A stretch of 64,000 nt of DNA. Source: Sweltsa coloradensis. Lineage: Eukaryota; Arthropoda; Insecta; Plecoptera; Chloroperlidae. Location of the stretch: contig JAMZAV010000005.1 in NCBI GenBank assembly GCA_024449915.1, forward strand, positions 1,054,001 through 1,118,000. Reading direction: 5' to 3'. Below, one piece after another: positions 1-12,259 of the stretch. Position numbers and translations under genes: made by a program. The notes below the pieces were generated by a model. That model worked only from the letters and a program-made list of their open reading frames with translations. It was not told the DNA's origin and made no database searches. Positions within the stretch are counted from its first letter, which is position 1; each line of letters starts with the position of its first letter.

Positions 1-69
1 GGACTGATTTTTTCTAACGTTTGAAACGTAGCCTCAATCACTTCTAATGGCGTGTATTTCTTGTTGCAG

Positions 70-1514
70 TTCCCACCGCAAGTGGAGCATCTTCTCAGCA
101 TGACGCCACCATTACAAGCGCCAGTCAGATCCTAGGTCAGTTAGTGACTTCATCATCAGTCGGACATGAGGCTTGGACTCCAGTCGAGGAGCCGCACCCA
201 TCAACCACCACGGTTGGTACTAGCCTGGACTCCACCACTGGCCCTCCAGACAACCTCCAGAGCATAACCTCTACGATACATCCAGATACACCATACATTC
301 CGCTCAGCTCGTTGCAGATATTTGGTTTACTTCTCAACTCATCCAATAGTAATAGCAGTTTGAACCCTGTAGACATTTCAAATAACGTGCTAGAAGTTTC
401 TGGAGGGATAGCCAATGGTACTTTACCATTGGCTATCTTAGAGGAGGAGATTGCTGTGACCGAAGACGACGATCTGGAGGCTGAACGAAGCAATCCATAC
501 GTGCACTGGGACTCTGACAGCGAGGAGCAGGAGATCGAACTTCATCTCAAAACAAACCCGAGCGATGAGGAAAACCCCGAGGCCGAGGAGACGAAGCCAT
601 CGTCAGCTACTTCTGCATCCGTGAGTCGTTCTTACTTGATTCTCCTCGCTGGCAACTCGACCATTGTAAAGCTGCGCCAAGAAGATTTTGCCAAGTATTT
701 GAAACTGAATCTTGCAGCTCGCCTCTCCCTGGAGTATGACGACGTGAAGGTGAACCGTGTCGTCCTGGCGCCTCCGAGACTGATGGTCAACGTGAGTGTC
801 GTCACCTCCGAGGCCTCAGCAGAAGCAACCTTGCTGCAGCCCCTGGTCGAAGACAAGTCAGCGAACGACGACGCTTCGCTCCACATGTTGGCGGAGACTA
901 ACGCCACCCTACTGGAGCTGTCTGGGGAGGAATACCACGTGATGCGCCTCTTGCCCCTGCGCTCCGAAGAGGTAGATGACGTGGCCTCGCCGCTACCACT
1001 CTCCACGACTCCTAGCGACGAGCACGCTGACATCGAGCTGGTCATCTACACGGTGCTAGGAGGGATATGCGTGGCCATCATCTTCGCCACTCTGTTGCGC
1101 ATCGCGGTGCAGAGATACAACAACATAACCAACGTGTCTTGGTTCATGCCCAAGTCTTTCTACCCGACTTGGAACCTACCTCGTCACGAGCGCATGGACG
1201 AAGAGAACGTGCCGGTATCCACTACCAGGCACGACAACTACCCCTCACCTCCCACGGTGATCTACTCCGGCTCCTTCGCAGCTCGCGCCGCCACCTCCCA
1301 GCCAGGGTGGATGGAGGACGACGACAACGCCCTGAAGCGGCCATTCGACATGGACATCTCGCGCACCTATCAGAGTCCTAGCAAGCTGCACATCTTCAGC
1401 TGCCGCCCGGGCAGCGTGGTGATGCCGATACCGTATCACACCCCGACCAAGAGCCATCACCACACAGAGGAGGAGCGTTGCCTGGGTCATGACAACCCCA
1501 ATTATCAAACCTGA
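70..1514 (+). CDS. Terminal coding exon of an unrecognised single-pass membrane protein
   Basis: The frame is open from a splice acceptor (pyrimidine-rich tract, AG at 68-69) to TGA at 1512-1514. The first two bases complete a codon split by the intron, so the N-terminus lies outside the window. The extracellular part is Ser/Thr/Pro-rich, then acidic, with several N-glycosylation sequons. About 120 residues (roughly 620-990) alternate hydrophobic and polar segments in a way that suggests a compact membrane-proximal SEA-like domain; that is only an impression. A hydrophobic span at about 1032-1109 (IELVIYTVLGGICVAIIFAT) is a good membrane helix. It is followed by Arg and then a cytoplasmic tail of about 135 residues, rich in Pro, His and Tyr and ending DNPNYQT, an NPxY-like motif. 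No antisense frame looks real. I do not recognise the family. The GC content and codon regularity differ clearly from the AT-rich flank. Confidence 0.8.
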
Positions 1515-1567
1515 GCAGGGCATCAGGTATCACGCGATATGCCGACTAGCGAGGCACATCAAAATCA

Positions 1568-1573
1568 AATAAA
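1568..1573 (+). other. Polyadenylation signal AATAAA
   Basis: AATAAA lies 54 bases after the stop of the membrane-protein exon, so that exon is probably the last one of its gene. No other canonical signal follows closely. Confidence 0.6.
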
Positions 1574-1574
1574 A

Positions 1575-2102
1575 CAAACACTATTGTAATGCGTGATTTT
1601 ATGTAAGTAATATCTTACATACATGACTGGAGATTCCTTTAGATATACAATGAAGACGTGACCTAGTTGTCGCATAAGATGTATAGCTTACTACTCGCCA
1701 GAAAACTTTGATGCAGAACCCAAGTAGCTTGATAGACGCAGAATTTGTCAGACGTTTGGCAGCTGTGTGAGCTTCCCACAGCTTAACCATTAATAAGCCA
1801 GTCCAGCAGTCAATTCTGAAGAAATCAATTAACTAGAAATCGTGCACCTCGTATCCCAGAGCCAAATTTCTAGAAGTATGTGAAATGAATCAATGTCAAG
1901 CCGGTTAGCGATGTAAGGTAATTGCTAATTGAGTCCCGGCCCGCTCCCGAGCCAGTCAATGTACCCGTGCCAAAGAGTCCAGTCATTCTTCCATCCACTG
2001 TAGGTGCTGTGCCCCCAAGCTTGAGATGCTTTGTTCACCCAAATAACAGATCTGTATTTTGATGTGCGTTTTGTCATCAATACGACTTTTAATTCTCTGT
2101 GT
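1575..2102. other. Spacer with no recognised gene
   Basis: This is the AT-rich 3' flank of the membrane-protein gene. No convincing coding frame, RNA gene or transposon end was seen. Confidence 0.5.
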
Positions 2103-2160
2103 TTATGTGTGTATGTGTGGGTGTGGGTGTGGGTGTGGGTGTGGGTGTGGGTGTGTTTGT
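2103..2160 (+). repeat. GT/GTGTGG microsatellite
   Basis: A short GT run leads into repeats of a GTGTGG unit. It opens frames on both strands (Cys/Gly-rich on +, His/Pro-rich on -) that are artefacts of the repeat. Confidence 0.9.
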
Positions 2161-2559
2161 GAGATGAACGAATGCGTGTGTGTGTACGTGTGTGTCAGCG
2201 AGTGTGTGTATATTTCATTTACAGTCAGGTACGTGGTGTGTATGTACTGTGTAAAAGGATGCGTTTCTGGGTATTTGCGTGCATCTGTGGTAATGTGCGT
2301 GCGTGTATGGCAATCCACGTTTGGACGTACTCAAAGTTTCATTTATGTGTTGGAGATACATATTGTGTAATTGCATGTATATATCCTGTAAATTATTCTT
2401 GGTTAGTATTTAAATAAATGTTAATGAAATAAATAATTGTGTATATAACATATTTATTACCAATACATTGCTATCCTACTTTCTCATTTAGCTAACGGGA
2501 CGTTTAACCTCTCTTTTACAGATTTTAGATGAAGATATATATTGGTACTTAAGACAGAA

Positions 2560-2755
2560 AGTGCCTACGCCGGTGTAGGCACTTTTTTAATTTCTGTCTA
2601 AAGTAGGCAAATTTTTTTATTTTTGTCTAAAGTTAGACACTTTTTAAAATTTCTGTCTAAAGTAGGCACCTGTTTTTATTTTATTTCTGTCTAAAGTGGG
2701 CATTTTAAAAAAAATCTGTCTAAAGTAGGCACTTTTTTCTGTCTAAAGTACTAAC
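2560..2755 (+). repeat. Tandem array of a roughly 30-bp unit, opening with a hairpin
   Basis: Five to six degenerate copies of a unit containing TCTGTCTAAAGTAGGCAC plus a T-run. The array opens at 2560-2583 with a short palindrome (AGTGCCTAC / GTAGGCACT), itself flanked by inverted AGACAGAAA / TTTCTGTCT. It may be the degraded end of an inverted-repeat transposon. Confidence 0.7.
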
Positions 2756-2884
2756 ATAACAGCGTCAACACAATCAACAAACACAATCATGATAAGTAAA
2801 ATTATTCGTTTCTTCTAATGTGCATAATATTTATTTGTGAACATTAAATACTATTATAATACTAGTCCGAGGGCTGTCAATTCC

Positions 2885-2975
2885 AAGGAAACCTCCGAAA
2901 AACTTTCAGTCTGTATTTTCGTGGAAGGACTCGACTCCTGATCATCGCGCTCTATAAACTTGAGCTACCATAGTC
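2885..2975 (-). repeat. Degenerate SINE with tRNA-like head
   Basis: Matches the copy at 54541-54660 in the segment AAACCTCCGAAAAACTTTCAG and in the adjoining tRNA-like stretch (box-B-like on the minus strand). Much more decayed than that copy. A further decayed tRNA-like segment lies at about 3290-3365. Confidence 0.5.
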
Positions 2976-3160
<185 letters not shown>

Positions 3161-3455
3161 TTTTAATAATTTTCGTAAATTTGGGATATCCAAACTAATA
3201 AGAGTCGTCTATAATGTTTAAAATTACATTTCTCGTGGGAAGCCTGACCATGCATACAGGGTATTGTGGAATTAGGGTAGTTGTTTAGAGAACTCAATCC
3301 GTTGCGACTGGAAACAAGTTTGTGAGCATCGGTCGAGACCTCCCGCTTGAGCTACATCTGCCGGGGCCAACAGATTGATGATTCACCATTTATCTCTATA
3401 ACCTAAATGCAGCATCAGTGATTGTCTGATGGATCCATGTGAACGATCATCTTAA

Positions 3456-4240
3456 TTGGATGAGCGAAGCGAAGACTTCAATTTCACTGACCCCCAAAAA
3501 ATTTAGCTCGGGTGTTTTTTTTTTTGTTTTTTTGTTTTTTTGTTTGTTTGTTTTTCTGTCTGTTTGTTAACTCTCTACCAGGCAAACGGCATATCCGATC
3601 TTGATGAAAATTTGAGGGGACCTTCGAAATCTCTAAACTTAGAGGTGTGTTGTTTTTGGGTACAATCGAAGAAATATTTCTTGTGAATATCGTACTTTTA
3701 CGATTTATTTTTATTTTTAGTGCGATATTTTCGTGACATTTGGGCCGATTCTGACCAAACGGGTGGGGCTACAATGTTCATATTTTACATGGACATTAAG
3801 GTTATGGTGATGTAGTACCTTTTAAAAGAAAATGTTGAAAAAGTTAGCCAGAATCTATAGAAATAAAGCTTTTAATATAAGTTTTTTTGATTTTTATGCG
3901 ATATTTTCGTGCCATTTGGGCCAATTCTGACCAAACGGGTGGGGCTTCAACGTTCATATTATACATGGACATTAAGGTTATTGTGATGAAGTACCTTTTG
4001 AAAGAAAAAGTGACAAAGTTAGCCAGAATCCATAGAAATAAAGCTTTTAATATAAGTTTTTAACGGTAAATAAAACTAATTGACACGAAACAATAGAAAC
4101 TTGACAACAATCACCTACAATGCGTGCGGGCAGCAAAACAAAGCAACAAAGCACTTGCAAAAGCAAAGATATTCCACGCAGACTAAAAATTTAAAAAAAA
4201 GCTCATCCATCAACGCGGCGGGACTTTAGCGTTTTCCTAG
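3456..4240 (+). mobile_element. Non-autonomous Helitron/Helentron-like element, 785 bp
   Basis: Begins TTGGATGAGCGAAGCG after host A and ends TTTTCCTAG before host T. The 5' end is the inverse complement of a subterminal 3' box (GCTCATCCATCAA), followed by a small stem (AACGC / GCGTT) about 10 bases from the CTAG terminus. The interior has a T-rich simple-repeat stretch (about 3517-3570) and two tandem units of about 175 bases (3719-3895 and 3896-4060). No target-site duplication is visible. This layout fits HINE/pearl-type non-autonomous Helentrons known from invertebrates, although the 5' end is not the classical TC. No coding capacity. Confidence 0.65.
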
Positions 4241-4512
4241 TTACTACAAATCTCACCACTTAATTTGTGCACACTCATTGAAAACATATACTTTGACATA
4301 ATAACGATCAGACTTTTAATCTTACTAAAAAGCTCAACATTGCGGCATTGGCGGCAGCCATTTTATATTTCGTGTCGTAAATTATTTATTTAATATTTTG
4401 ATTTTGAAAAGCTTTACTAGTTCGTCACTTCAGTTCTTCCACCTGATTCCTTGACCTTCAAGTTCACGACACTCTTCACAGCCCCACACTGCGATCCTAG
4501 AAGGATGACGTA

Positions 4513-4975
4513 TCGTCCGCGATATCAATTTGGTTTGAAAACAAAATAATTTGTTTTGCTCCTTTTCTATTAATTTAAATTTTTGCTTGGCAAATGAAGA
4601 AATAGTTCAATTGTAATGGAATCGAGTACGCAGTGATATTTTGACTAAGTATAATAAATACTTTAATTAACATGCTAGCGATGACTATCTTATCGCCAAA
4701 CTCAATAAAATATGAAAAACTGAATTGTTCGCTGTACTGGTGTTCTATTGTAACATTCATGCAGGAATACAGTGAGTTGATATTGAATTGATTGATTGAC
4801 TGATCCATTGAAAGATAACGAGAATTCAATGGTTTCCCGATAAATGTTTTTTTTCAGTTTACGACATACGTTACGACTTTTGATTTGATTCACTATGCCA
4901 ATATTTACAATCATAAAAAATGAGCAAAACAAATCCAAATAATTTGTTTTCAGCCCAAATTGATATCGCGGACGA
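4513..4975. mobile_element. MITE with TA target duplication (Tc1/mariner type), 463 bp
   Basis: Terminal inverted repeats of about 50 bases start TCGTCCGCGATATCAATTTG at both ends with few differences. TA flanks each end (4511-4512, 4976-4977), the duplication expected of Tc1/mariner transposases. The interior is AT-rich and non-coding. Confidence 0.8.
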
Positions 4976-5584
4976 TAGCAACATTCACGCTATTTTTATA
5001 GAATCGCGTTGACTTGCAGATGTCGCATTTAAAATAGCAAATCAAGGATGTTTTACTTTGTTCTTAATGTTTCTTTCGATGATATTCCATTCGGTGAGTA
5101 GTTGGTCGACATATTGTTATTGTATGTGGTGGAGGAACAAAAATTACAATATAATACAAATGTAATACATCGTATTCGAACGAATCAGTGTCCCAAAAGA
5201 TGTAATACACTATACACATCCGATGACACTTAAAAAAATAGGCAATATAAACTATAGTTCAGCTAATTGTATAACTAATTAGACATTGCAGGTAGGCCTA
5301 TACTTTCACAGAACAGAAGTGTATTAATAAAGGTGCTCCGAAAGTGTCATAGGCCACGTACAATGAATAAATAATATACTGGGCCACTCCTTTTTTTCAA
5401 GCGTTTTTTTTTTCTTTCCTTTTTCTTCTTTTTTTCTTTTCTTTTCATTCCCCACCCTTTTTTATATTTGATTCATTCATAAATTGCATTTAATATCCTT
5501 TTTATTTGTTATCAAATTTGTTGAGTTTTTAATGCATTGTTGTAATATTACTATTTCAAATATTTACTTAAATGTAGTTCATTG

Positions 5585-5664
5585 TTGTGTCTGCATCTAT
5601 GTAATTAGATTTATTTAGTTGTCCTCCTTTGGAAATTCAGTTTTTATAACTGAATAGGATAGAC

Positions 5665-5701
<37 letters not shown>

Positions 5702-5710
5702 AAAATAAAT
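5585..5710 (+). repeat. 3' end of a non-LTR retrotransposon or SINE with stem-loop and (AAAT)n tail
   Basis: A 7-bp hairpin (TTCAGTT...AACTGAA, about 5635-5655) is followed by AGGATAGACGTTAAA and an AAAT tail. The same ending occurs at 44298-44400 and partly at 60640-60690. A 3' stem-loop plus short-repeat tail is typical of LINEs whose reverse transcriptase recognises the 3' end. Confidence 0.65.
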
Positions 5711-5719
5711 TTAGTTTAC

Positions 5720-6553
5720 CAGTGCTTCCCAAACCTTTTGGAACCTCGACCCATGTTTGAACACTAAACACTTTCGTGACCAACCTAGTGTACGGATGTT
5801 TTCAAAGTAATTACGTTTATACAAACTTCAATGTATTATCCACATTGAACATAATTATACATCACTTATGTATTTCGCATAATGAGGAGTGTGATTGGTA
5901 ACTTTGTTTTCGGGTTCTGTTGATGACGGCATTGACCTCCACGTCGATTTGAGTAATGTTCATGCACAAGGAGTTATTGTAAGTACAGATAAATTCAGTT
6001 CCGGTCAAATAATGAAGTCCTCGTTGAGCATAATCGGATTTTCTCGCCCAGAATCATCATCGCTGAGTAGAACAATGTGTGAGCACAACAAAGTGAGGTC
6101 AATTCGTGTGAGGACCTTGCTGCGCAGAAGAGATTCATGATGCACTGATGCAACGGCCTTGACTTGATCAAGTTCATGATTTTCATGCTTTTTAACTCAT
6201 CTGACTTAGTTTTCGATACAAGGTTGCATTGAGTGCCTAGGCCGCATTAGGACTAACTTGACCATTTTCGTTCACCATTTTTACTTTTTCTATACTTATT
6301 TATTTATTGCTTTATACACATTGATGCGTTATAGGTTGCTAGAAAAGGACATAGCCCCATTCACATTTAGTGTCTAGCAACCTACTAAATACTTATACTA
6401 ATTCATTGCAATTAAATTAATTAAAAATACTTTATACAATAATAGAAAACAATGTGAGTGTGTACTATTCAAATGACAACAATTTCGTATTTTAAAAACT
6501 TTTTTGCGACCCACCAATTTATTGGCTCGCGACCCGCAGTTTGGGGAACGCTG
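5720..6553. mobile_element. hAT-like element with decayed ends, 834 bp
   Basis: Starts CAGTGCTTCCCAAAC with CGACCC just inside; ends with the inverse complement of CAGCGTTCCCCAAACTG preceded by CGCGACCC. These resemble hAT termini of the CAGNGTTTCCCAAAC class. The flanks do not show a clean 8-bp duplication. The interior frame at 5895-6140 was not recognised as transposase. Confidence 0.55.
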
Positions 6554-6619
6554 GCTTACACAAAACTTGTATATAGTTTGTATGAAGATTGAAGACACTA
6601 TGCCGGGCTAGTGATGACG

Positions 6620-7670
6620 TGTTGGTTTTTTGTTTGTTTGTTTTTATTTAAATTCCTTTATTCATTTTGTACATTTATCTTTACAAGTGTTTACATGTTA
6701 ACAACCATGATTACGTTACAACATACAGGTTACTTAAATTTATCTACATATTTTATATAATTTAAAGAACACAAATTAATAATGCAAAACTGGTTGGTAC
6801 TGGGTGATTGTACAAATCACGTATCGTACAGGCCCGGCTTGAGTGTATAAACTAGTGTTCATGGCCATCTTAAAATGGCGTTTATGGGCAACTGACAAAT
6901 CTGAATAAATCTCGGGGTTCCCTCATTCACAGGTAAAAGTCCCTTTAACGTACGTGGAAATTATCTGCCTAATTTATCCACACACTAGCTATCGTATGAA
7001 AAGGGACTGTTGTCCTTGTGTAAATTAAAATATAGACTAAGAAATCTGCTCATTGGAATAATCCACAACACTACGGGTAACTTGCTACAGGAAAAAAGGT
7101 TTAGGGTTAGGGTATAATTAGTTGGACATTATAATTATTATATAGTTGGATAAGAAGATGATTCATGTCTTAGCAGTCACAGTGAAGAAAAGTTTGGGAT
7201 TCCGGTGTCGGGTATCAAACCAGCAACCATCCGAATAACAGTAAATACCTCTGTCGGTCTGAGTATATTTTTGTTCGAGACATATTTTTAATTTCTGTTT
7301 ATGTGAAAACTTTATAAAGTTTTGTAAATGACAGTCAGCCGTAAAAAAAAGAAACTTTTATAAACAGTTTCTATAGCGGTGTGCATTTGAATTTTGAACT
7401 ACTCGAAAATGTGCGATTTTCATGACAAATATTTCAGTGCTCGAAAAATTGTGGCTGGTCTAAGATTAAACAGATACGCAGGGTCCTCTTGAAATTTATA
7501 ACCTTACCTTACCTTACCTTATAGTGATATAATTAAGAAATCGGGTGAATGAGTTAAGTACGTCCCAGTAATGTGATAGTTGATTTGATTGATTGGATAT
7601 TGCTTAACGTCTAATATTAATGCACTTTGGCTATTCGAGACGATAAGTGGTGATAGATGCGGATGAAGTA
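6620..7670. other. Spacer with degraded repeats, no gene
   Basis: Holds a (TTTG)n-led AT-rich stretch that could be the reversed 3' end of a LINE (6630-6760). A box-B-like tRNA remnant lies at about 7190-7260. At 7575-7655 is a piece whose inverse complement recurs at 30690-30745. Confidence 0.4.
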
Positions 7671-7674
7671 TGAA

Positions 7675-9193
7675 CTAGGAAAATGCTAAAGTCCCGCCGC
7701 GTTGATGGATGAGCTTTTTTAAGATTTTAGTTTGCGTGGGATATCTTTACTTTTGCAAGTGCTTTGTTTTGCTGCCTACGCATTGTAGGTGATTGTTGTC
7801 AAGTTTCTATTGTTACTTGTCAATTGGTATTATTTACCCTAAAAAACTTATATTAAAAGCTTTATTTCTATGGATTCTGGCTAACTTTTTCAACTTTTTC
7901 TTTCATAAGGTACTACAACACAAAAACTTTAATGTCCATGTACTAGGAAAACGCTAAAGTCCGCCGCGTTGATGGATGAGCTTTAAAGTTTTAGTTTGCG
8001 TGGGATATCTTTACTTTGCAAGTGCTTGTTTTGCTGCCTACGCATTGAAGGTGAATGTGTCAAGTTCTTTGTTTCTTGTCAATTGGTATTATTACCGTAA
8101 AAAACTTGTATTAAAAGCTTTATTTCTATGGATTCTGGCTAAATTTTTCCACTTTTTCTTTCAAAAGGTACTACTAACCATAACCTTAATGTCCATGTAT
8201 AGTATGGCAACGTTGTATCCCACCCGTTTGGTCAGAATTGGCCCAAATGGGACGAAAATATCGCACAAAAAGTCAAAAACGTATACTAAAGCTTTATTTC
8301 TCTCGATTTGGCTACTTTTCAACTTTTTCTTTCAGAAAGCAATACATCACCATTACCTTAATGTCTATGTGAAATATGAACGTTGTAGCCCCACCCGTTT
8401 GGTCAGAATTGGCCAAATGGCACGAAAATATCGCACTAAAATCGAAAAAAAATCGTAAAAGTACATATTCATGAGAAATATTTCATAGATTGTACTAAAA
8501 AAACGTGGCAAGTCTAAGTTCAGAGAAAACGGAAGGTCGTGTTAAATTCATCAAGATCGCATATGCCGTTTGCCCGGTAGAGAGCGAACAAACAGACGGA
8601 AAAACAAAATAAAAAAAATAAATAAATAAAATAAAAAAAAAAAAAAAAACAACAACCAACGGAGCTAATTTTTTGGGGGGTCAGAGAAATTGAAGTCTTC
8701 GCTTCGCTCATCCAATAATATGAACGTTGTAGCCCCACCCATTTGGTCAGATCGGCCCAAATGGCATGAAATATCGCACAAAAAATAAAAAACTTATATT
8801 AAAAGCTTTATTTCTATGGATCTGGCTAAACTTTTCAACTTTTCTTTCTAAAAGCAATATATCACCATAACCTTAATGTCCATGTGAAATATGAACGTTG
8901 TAGCCCAACCCGTTTGGCAGAATCGGCCCAAATGTCACGAAAATATCGCGTTAAAAATCAAAAAAAATCGTAAAAGTACGATATTCATGAGAAATATTTC
9001 TTCGATTGTACCCAAAAACAATACACCTCTAAGTTCAGAGATTTAGAAGGTCCCCTCAAAATTTCATAAAGATCGCATATGCCGTTTGCCCGGTAGAGAG
9101 CGAACAAACAGACAAAAAAAAGAGAAAAAAAAACACCCGAGCTAAATTTTTTGAGGGGTCAGTGAAATTGAAGTCTTCGCTTCGTTCATCCAA
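7675..9193 (-). mobile_element. Helitron-like element split by a second copy (outer element)
   Basis: Minus-strand copy of the family at 3456-4240. The 5' end is at 9193 (TTGGATGAACGAAGCG) and the CTAG 3' end at 7675 before host T. Its sequence is interrupted at 7943-8715 by another copy; removing that copy restores an unbroken tandem unit across the junction. The outer element is about 746 bases after removal. The base before its 5' end is G, not A. Confidence 0.6.
7943..8715 (-). mobile_element. Nested Helitron-like element, 773 bp
   Basis: Complete minus-strand copy, TTGGATGAGCGAAGCG to CCTAG, inserted into the tandem unit of the outer copy. On the minus strand the host reads ATATTA, element, TACATGG; the family sequence at about 3954-3968 reads ATATTATACATGG, so insertion was between A and T with no duplication. 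The small frames across it (7976-8458, 8520-8738) are repeat artefacts. Confidence 0.7.
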
Positions 9194-9204
9194 CAAAAGG
9201 AAGG

Positions 9205-10345
9205 AGGGGAAACCCAGTACCGGCACGTAGCCCACTCCTTTCGAAAAGTACCAAGGGGACCAACGGCTTAAGGGAACACTCCACTGAAAAAGCCAAAATC
9301 CAGTTTTTGCGCTTCAAACACAATTTTTAGTGTGGGCAATGGAAACACCTTCAGAAATCGATCAAATGAATTTTGTTTTTGGACTTATATTTTGCCCCCC
9401 TTGATTTTTTCGTTGTTTTTTTAAGCTCTTTGGTAGAAAAGACAAAACTTTCCTTTTGGACCGATTGTTGTGAAATTTTGCATTTTCCTTGTTCTGACAT
9501 AACCAAAGACAATTTGTGCTTAAATTTGGTTTCATTTTCATTTTTTGGCTAATTTTATGCATTTTTAATTAATGAATTTTATTAATTACAGTCCAGATAG
9601 AAGTTTAATATTATATTTAGCCAAAGTTATGAATATATCTTAAAAGTTAAAAAACATGCACAATTGTGTTTATTTATGTCCAAGTAATAAAACAATACCA
9701 AAATTAGCTCATTCGGACAAGTGGTACAGAAGAAGATAGTTTTTTAAGTTCCAAAAGTGTGCTAAAAATATTATCTGCCAAAATGGTTTAAAAGATTTTT
9801 ACATGAAATTACCATAATTTTGTATTATTTTGATAACATTGCTCTCCCAGGTATGTAAGAACTGTTAACTACACAGGTTTCATTAAAGTAATTAACTTAA
9901 TCAATAATTAATCAAATAATCAATATATTGATTAAGTTATGGCCCTAAATAACTAAATATTTGTATAGAAAATAGCAACAAAAAACGCATTTTCGTGCGC
10001 GCAATAACTTAATTTTGTTTAATTATACGAAGGCGTGTTAGCCCATTGATGTTAGTATAATTCAAAAGTATAATACTTAAAGAGTAAATAAAAGTAATAA
10101 AAAAATAACAGGTCAAAGGGTAATTTTGTCAGTATTTTCAGTGGAGTGTTCCCTTAACGTCCCATCAGAAAGGACGGTGTAACTTTGACAGTCATCTAGG
10201 TTCCTCCACTAACCCGGACTGCCGAGCAGAGGTCGAAGAGAACGAAGCCGTTACACTAGCTCTCGAACCCTCCATCTGCTCTAACCAGCGGTATACGTAA
10301 GTTTCAGGGAAGAGCGGTCACCCACTCTACCCCTGACCAAGCCCG
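9205..10345 (-). repeat. SINE-like repeat interrupted by a MITE
   Basis: The minus strand carries tRNA-like segments (TGGTTAGAGCAG, then GGGTTCGAGAGC; + strand about 10260-10300). Further along comes a conserved core (ATGGGACGTTAAGCCGTTGG) that recalls the deeply conserved SINE core of the Nin type. A second copy of the core lies at 13765-13917. The element at 9271-10154 splits it. Confidence 0.55.
9271..10154. mobile_element. TA-flanked inverted-repeat element, 884 bp
   Basis: Perfect 20-bp terminal inverted repeats (AGGGAACACTCCACTGAAAA), flanked by TA at 9269-9270 and 10155-10156. The homologous repeat at 13765-13917 shows the unoccupied site. The interior is AT-rich and non-coding, so this is a non-autonomous Tc1/mariner-type element. 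Confidence 0.85.
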
Positions 10346-10370
10346 AAACTTCGGTGTTCGAGTGAATGTG

Positions 10371-12259
10371 ATAGTGATGCATGATACAAAGTGTAATGTT
10401 TTCGTTCATTCGTTTGTTTGTACTTCAAAATTCAGATTAATGTGTCATTGTCATAGCAGTGTTGTTTTGCTAGGCGCCATTTAAACTCTTGGTGGGATTC
10501 GAGGGGGGCAAGTTATCGAATCCATATTTTTCAACCAGATCTCATCCCTAATTTAAAATATTACAGCACACTTTGATACTAGTCACATGGTGACTACTCG
10601 GGACAAATCTTGAATTGCCAGCCAAGTTCAGAGAATAATGAATGAACTGTTCTCAGTAAACCCTCGTCAATTAAAATTTTTCTTCAGTTCAAACAATTGA
10701 CAAAGTTTCTCCCTACATAAGATTTGGGTAAAGATATAGCATAATGTAACTAATTTCTACTTATTTTTTTAAATTCAAATGGGTTTTCAAGTTCCCTTGG
10801 AGTCTACTGTAGCTGTCAAACTGGTTAAAACAGCTTTTACTATAGGACTGTTTTTTGCATACCGGTACCCAATATAATGATTTTTCTCAATACTGTACTG
10901 GTGGGTGTACTGTAAATGCTGATAAATAGATGTAATTATTCAGTAAAACATTGCAAAAACTTGTGTAAGCATACTATACCTTCAATCCTTCATAGGATAA
11001 ATTAATCCAATCTATCCATGGTAATCTTGATGCAAAATTGCTAATTGAACCATAAAGTGTAAAAACTAAAAAGTTTTTTAAAAAAACTTTAAATAAATCA
11101 AACACCAAACTTACGTTGTTTTGGACAATTCATGGTTCACTTACTAATAATTAATTTCATCTCCAAAGCTCCTGTAAATTTCACATACACTATCAATGCT
11201 GAACACTTATTATTGATGTGCTAACTTATTTCCCTACTCATTAGAATTCTATGTTGATTGTCGATTTAATTTGTTGCTAATTAATGTTAAATATGTTCAA
11301 TTCTGCAATAATGATGTTATATATTTTTCAATTTCTACTAAAATTAATAGTTTGTGTTGAATTTAGGGGACCATCACATAGTTGATTGTAATGACCACCA
11401 TAAAGTTTTGTATTTGCTACATTAAATTAGGATAACATCAGCAACAGATCTTGTTTATGTTCTTCAGTTAATGTACCTGCCATTACCCCTAATGAATGTT
11501 ATGAATTCAATTTAGCAAAACATAGTGCATGCTCTTGTTTGTTATTTCTCTTGAGAAAGAGGAGTGAATATACTTACTCTTTTTAAGACTATATATAATG
11601 TTAACATGCTTTATGTACCAATAGATCATGAGCGGCAAGAATACATTTCCAAAATATCGCTCAACTTTTTTGTAATTGGTCATAAATAGATCACAAAGAA
11701 GATTTGTAGTAATTTCCAAAGTTTGTGTAGAAGACAATTATTTGAACGTTGAAATGTTCTGATTGTGCCATGCTCCCAAAGTTTTAATTTTTGCATGTAA
11801 AAACTGGAGATTGATAGATGGTCCAGAATGTATGTGAAATTTGCTAGAATGTTGTCGATTCTTTGCATTTCGAATCTACATTTAACCTAGTAAACGAAGT
11901 TGGTCCGAGCTCATCAACCGTCTGAACTACCCTAACCTCAGTGCACAGCTTCTTCAATCTGATATAGCCTAAGACTGTCATCTCAAAGCCTGGTATTTGG
12001 GGTAAAAATAAAAGTCAATTTTCTTTTTTGTTATACCCAAAAGCGATGAATTGGTGGTGAAAATAATTCAACATTTAGTTAAAACCTTCATATCTCTTTC
12101 ACCCTGATATTTTTTAAAATTTGGGGTGTGGGACCTTGTAAAAGAATTGCAGATTACAATAAAATGTAATGAGTATTCAGAGGCAGGTATTTTTGGTGGA
12201 ACCTATTTGCATCTTTGGTTTTGTTCTGACCAAAAGCGGCAAATTACTGTTAAAATGAT
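10371..12259. other. AT-rich spacer, no gene seen
   Basis: No convincing reading frame, RNA gene or transposon terminus. Frames at 11507-11868 (-) have no recognisable motif. Confidence 0.5.

Noticed and set aside
2059..2417. Cys/Val-rich small proteins
   Set aside because: They are translations of the GT-rich microsatellite.
5895..6140. 81-aa frame within the hAT-like element as a transposase fragment
   Set aside because: No transposase motif visible on either strand.
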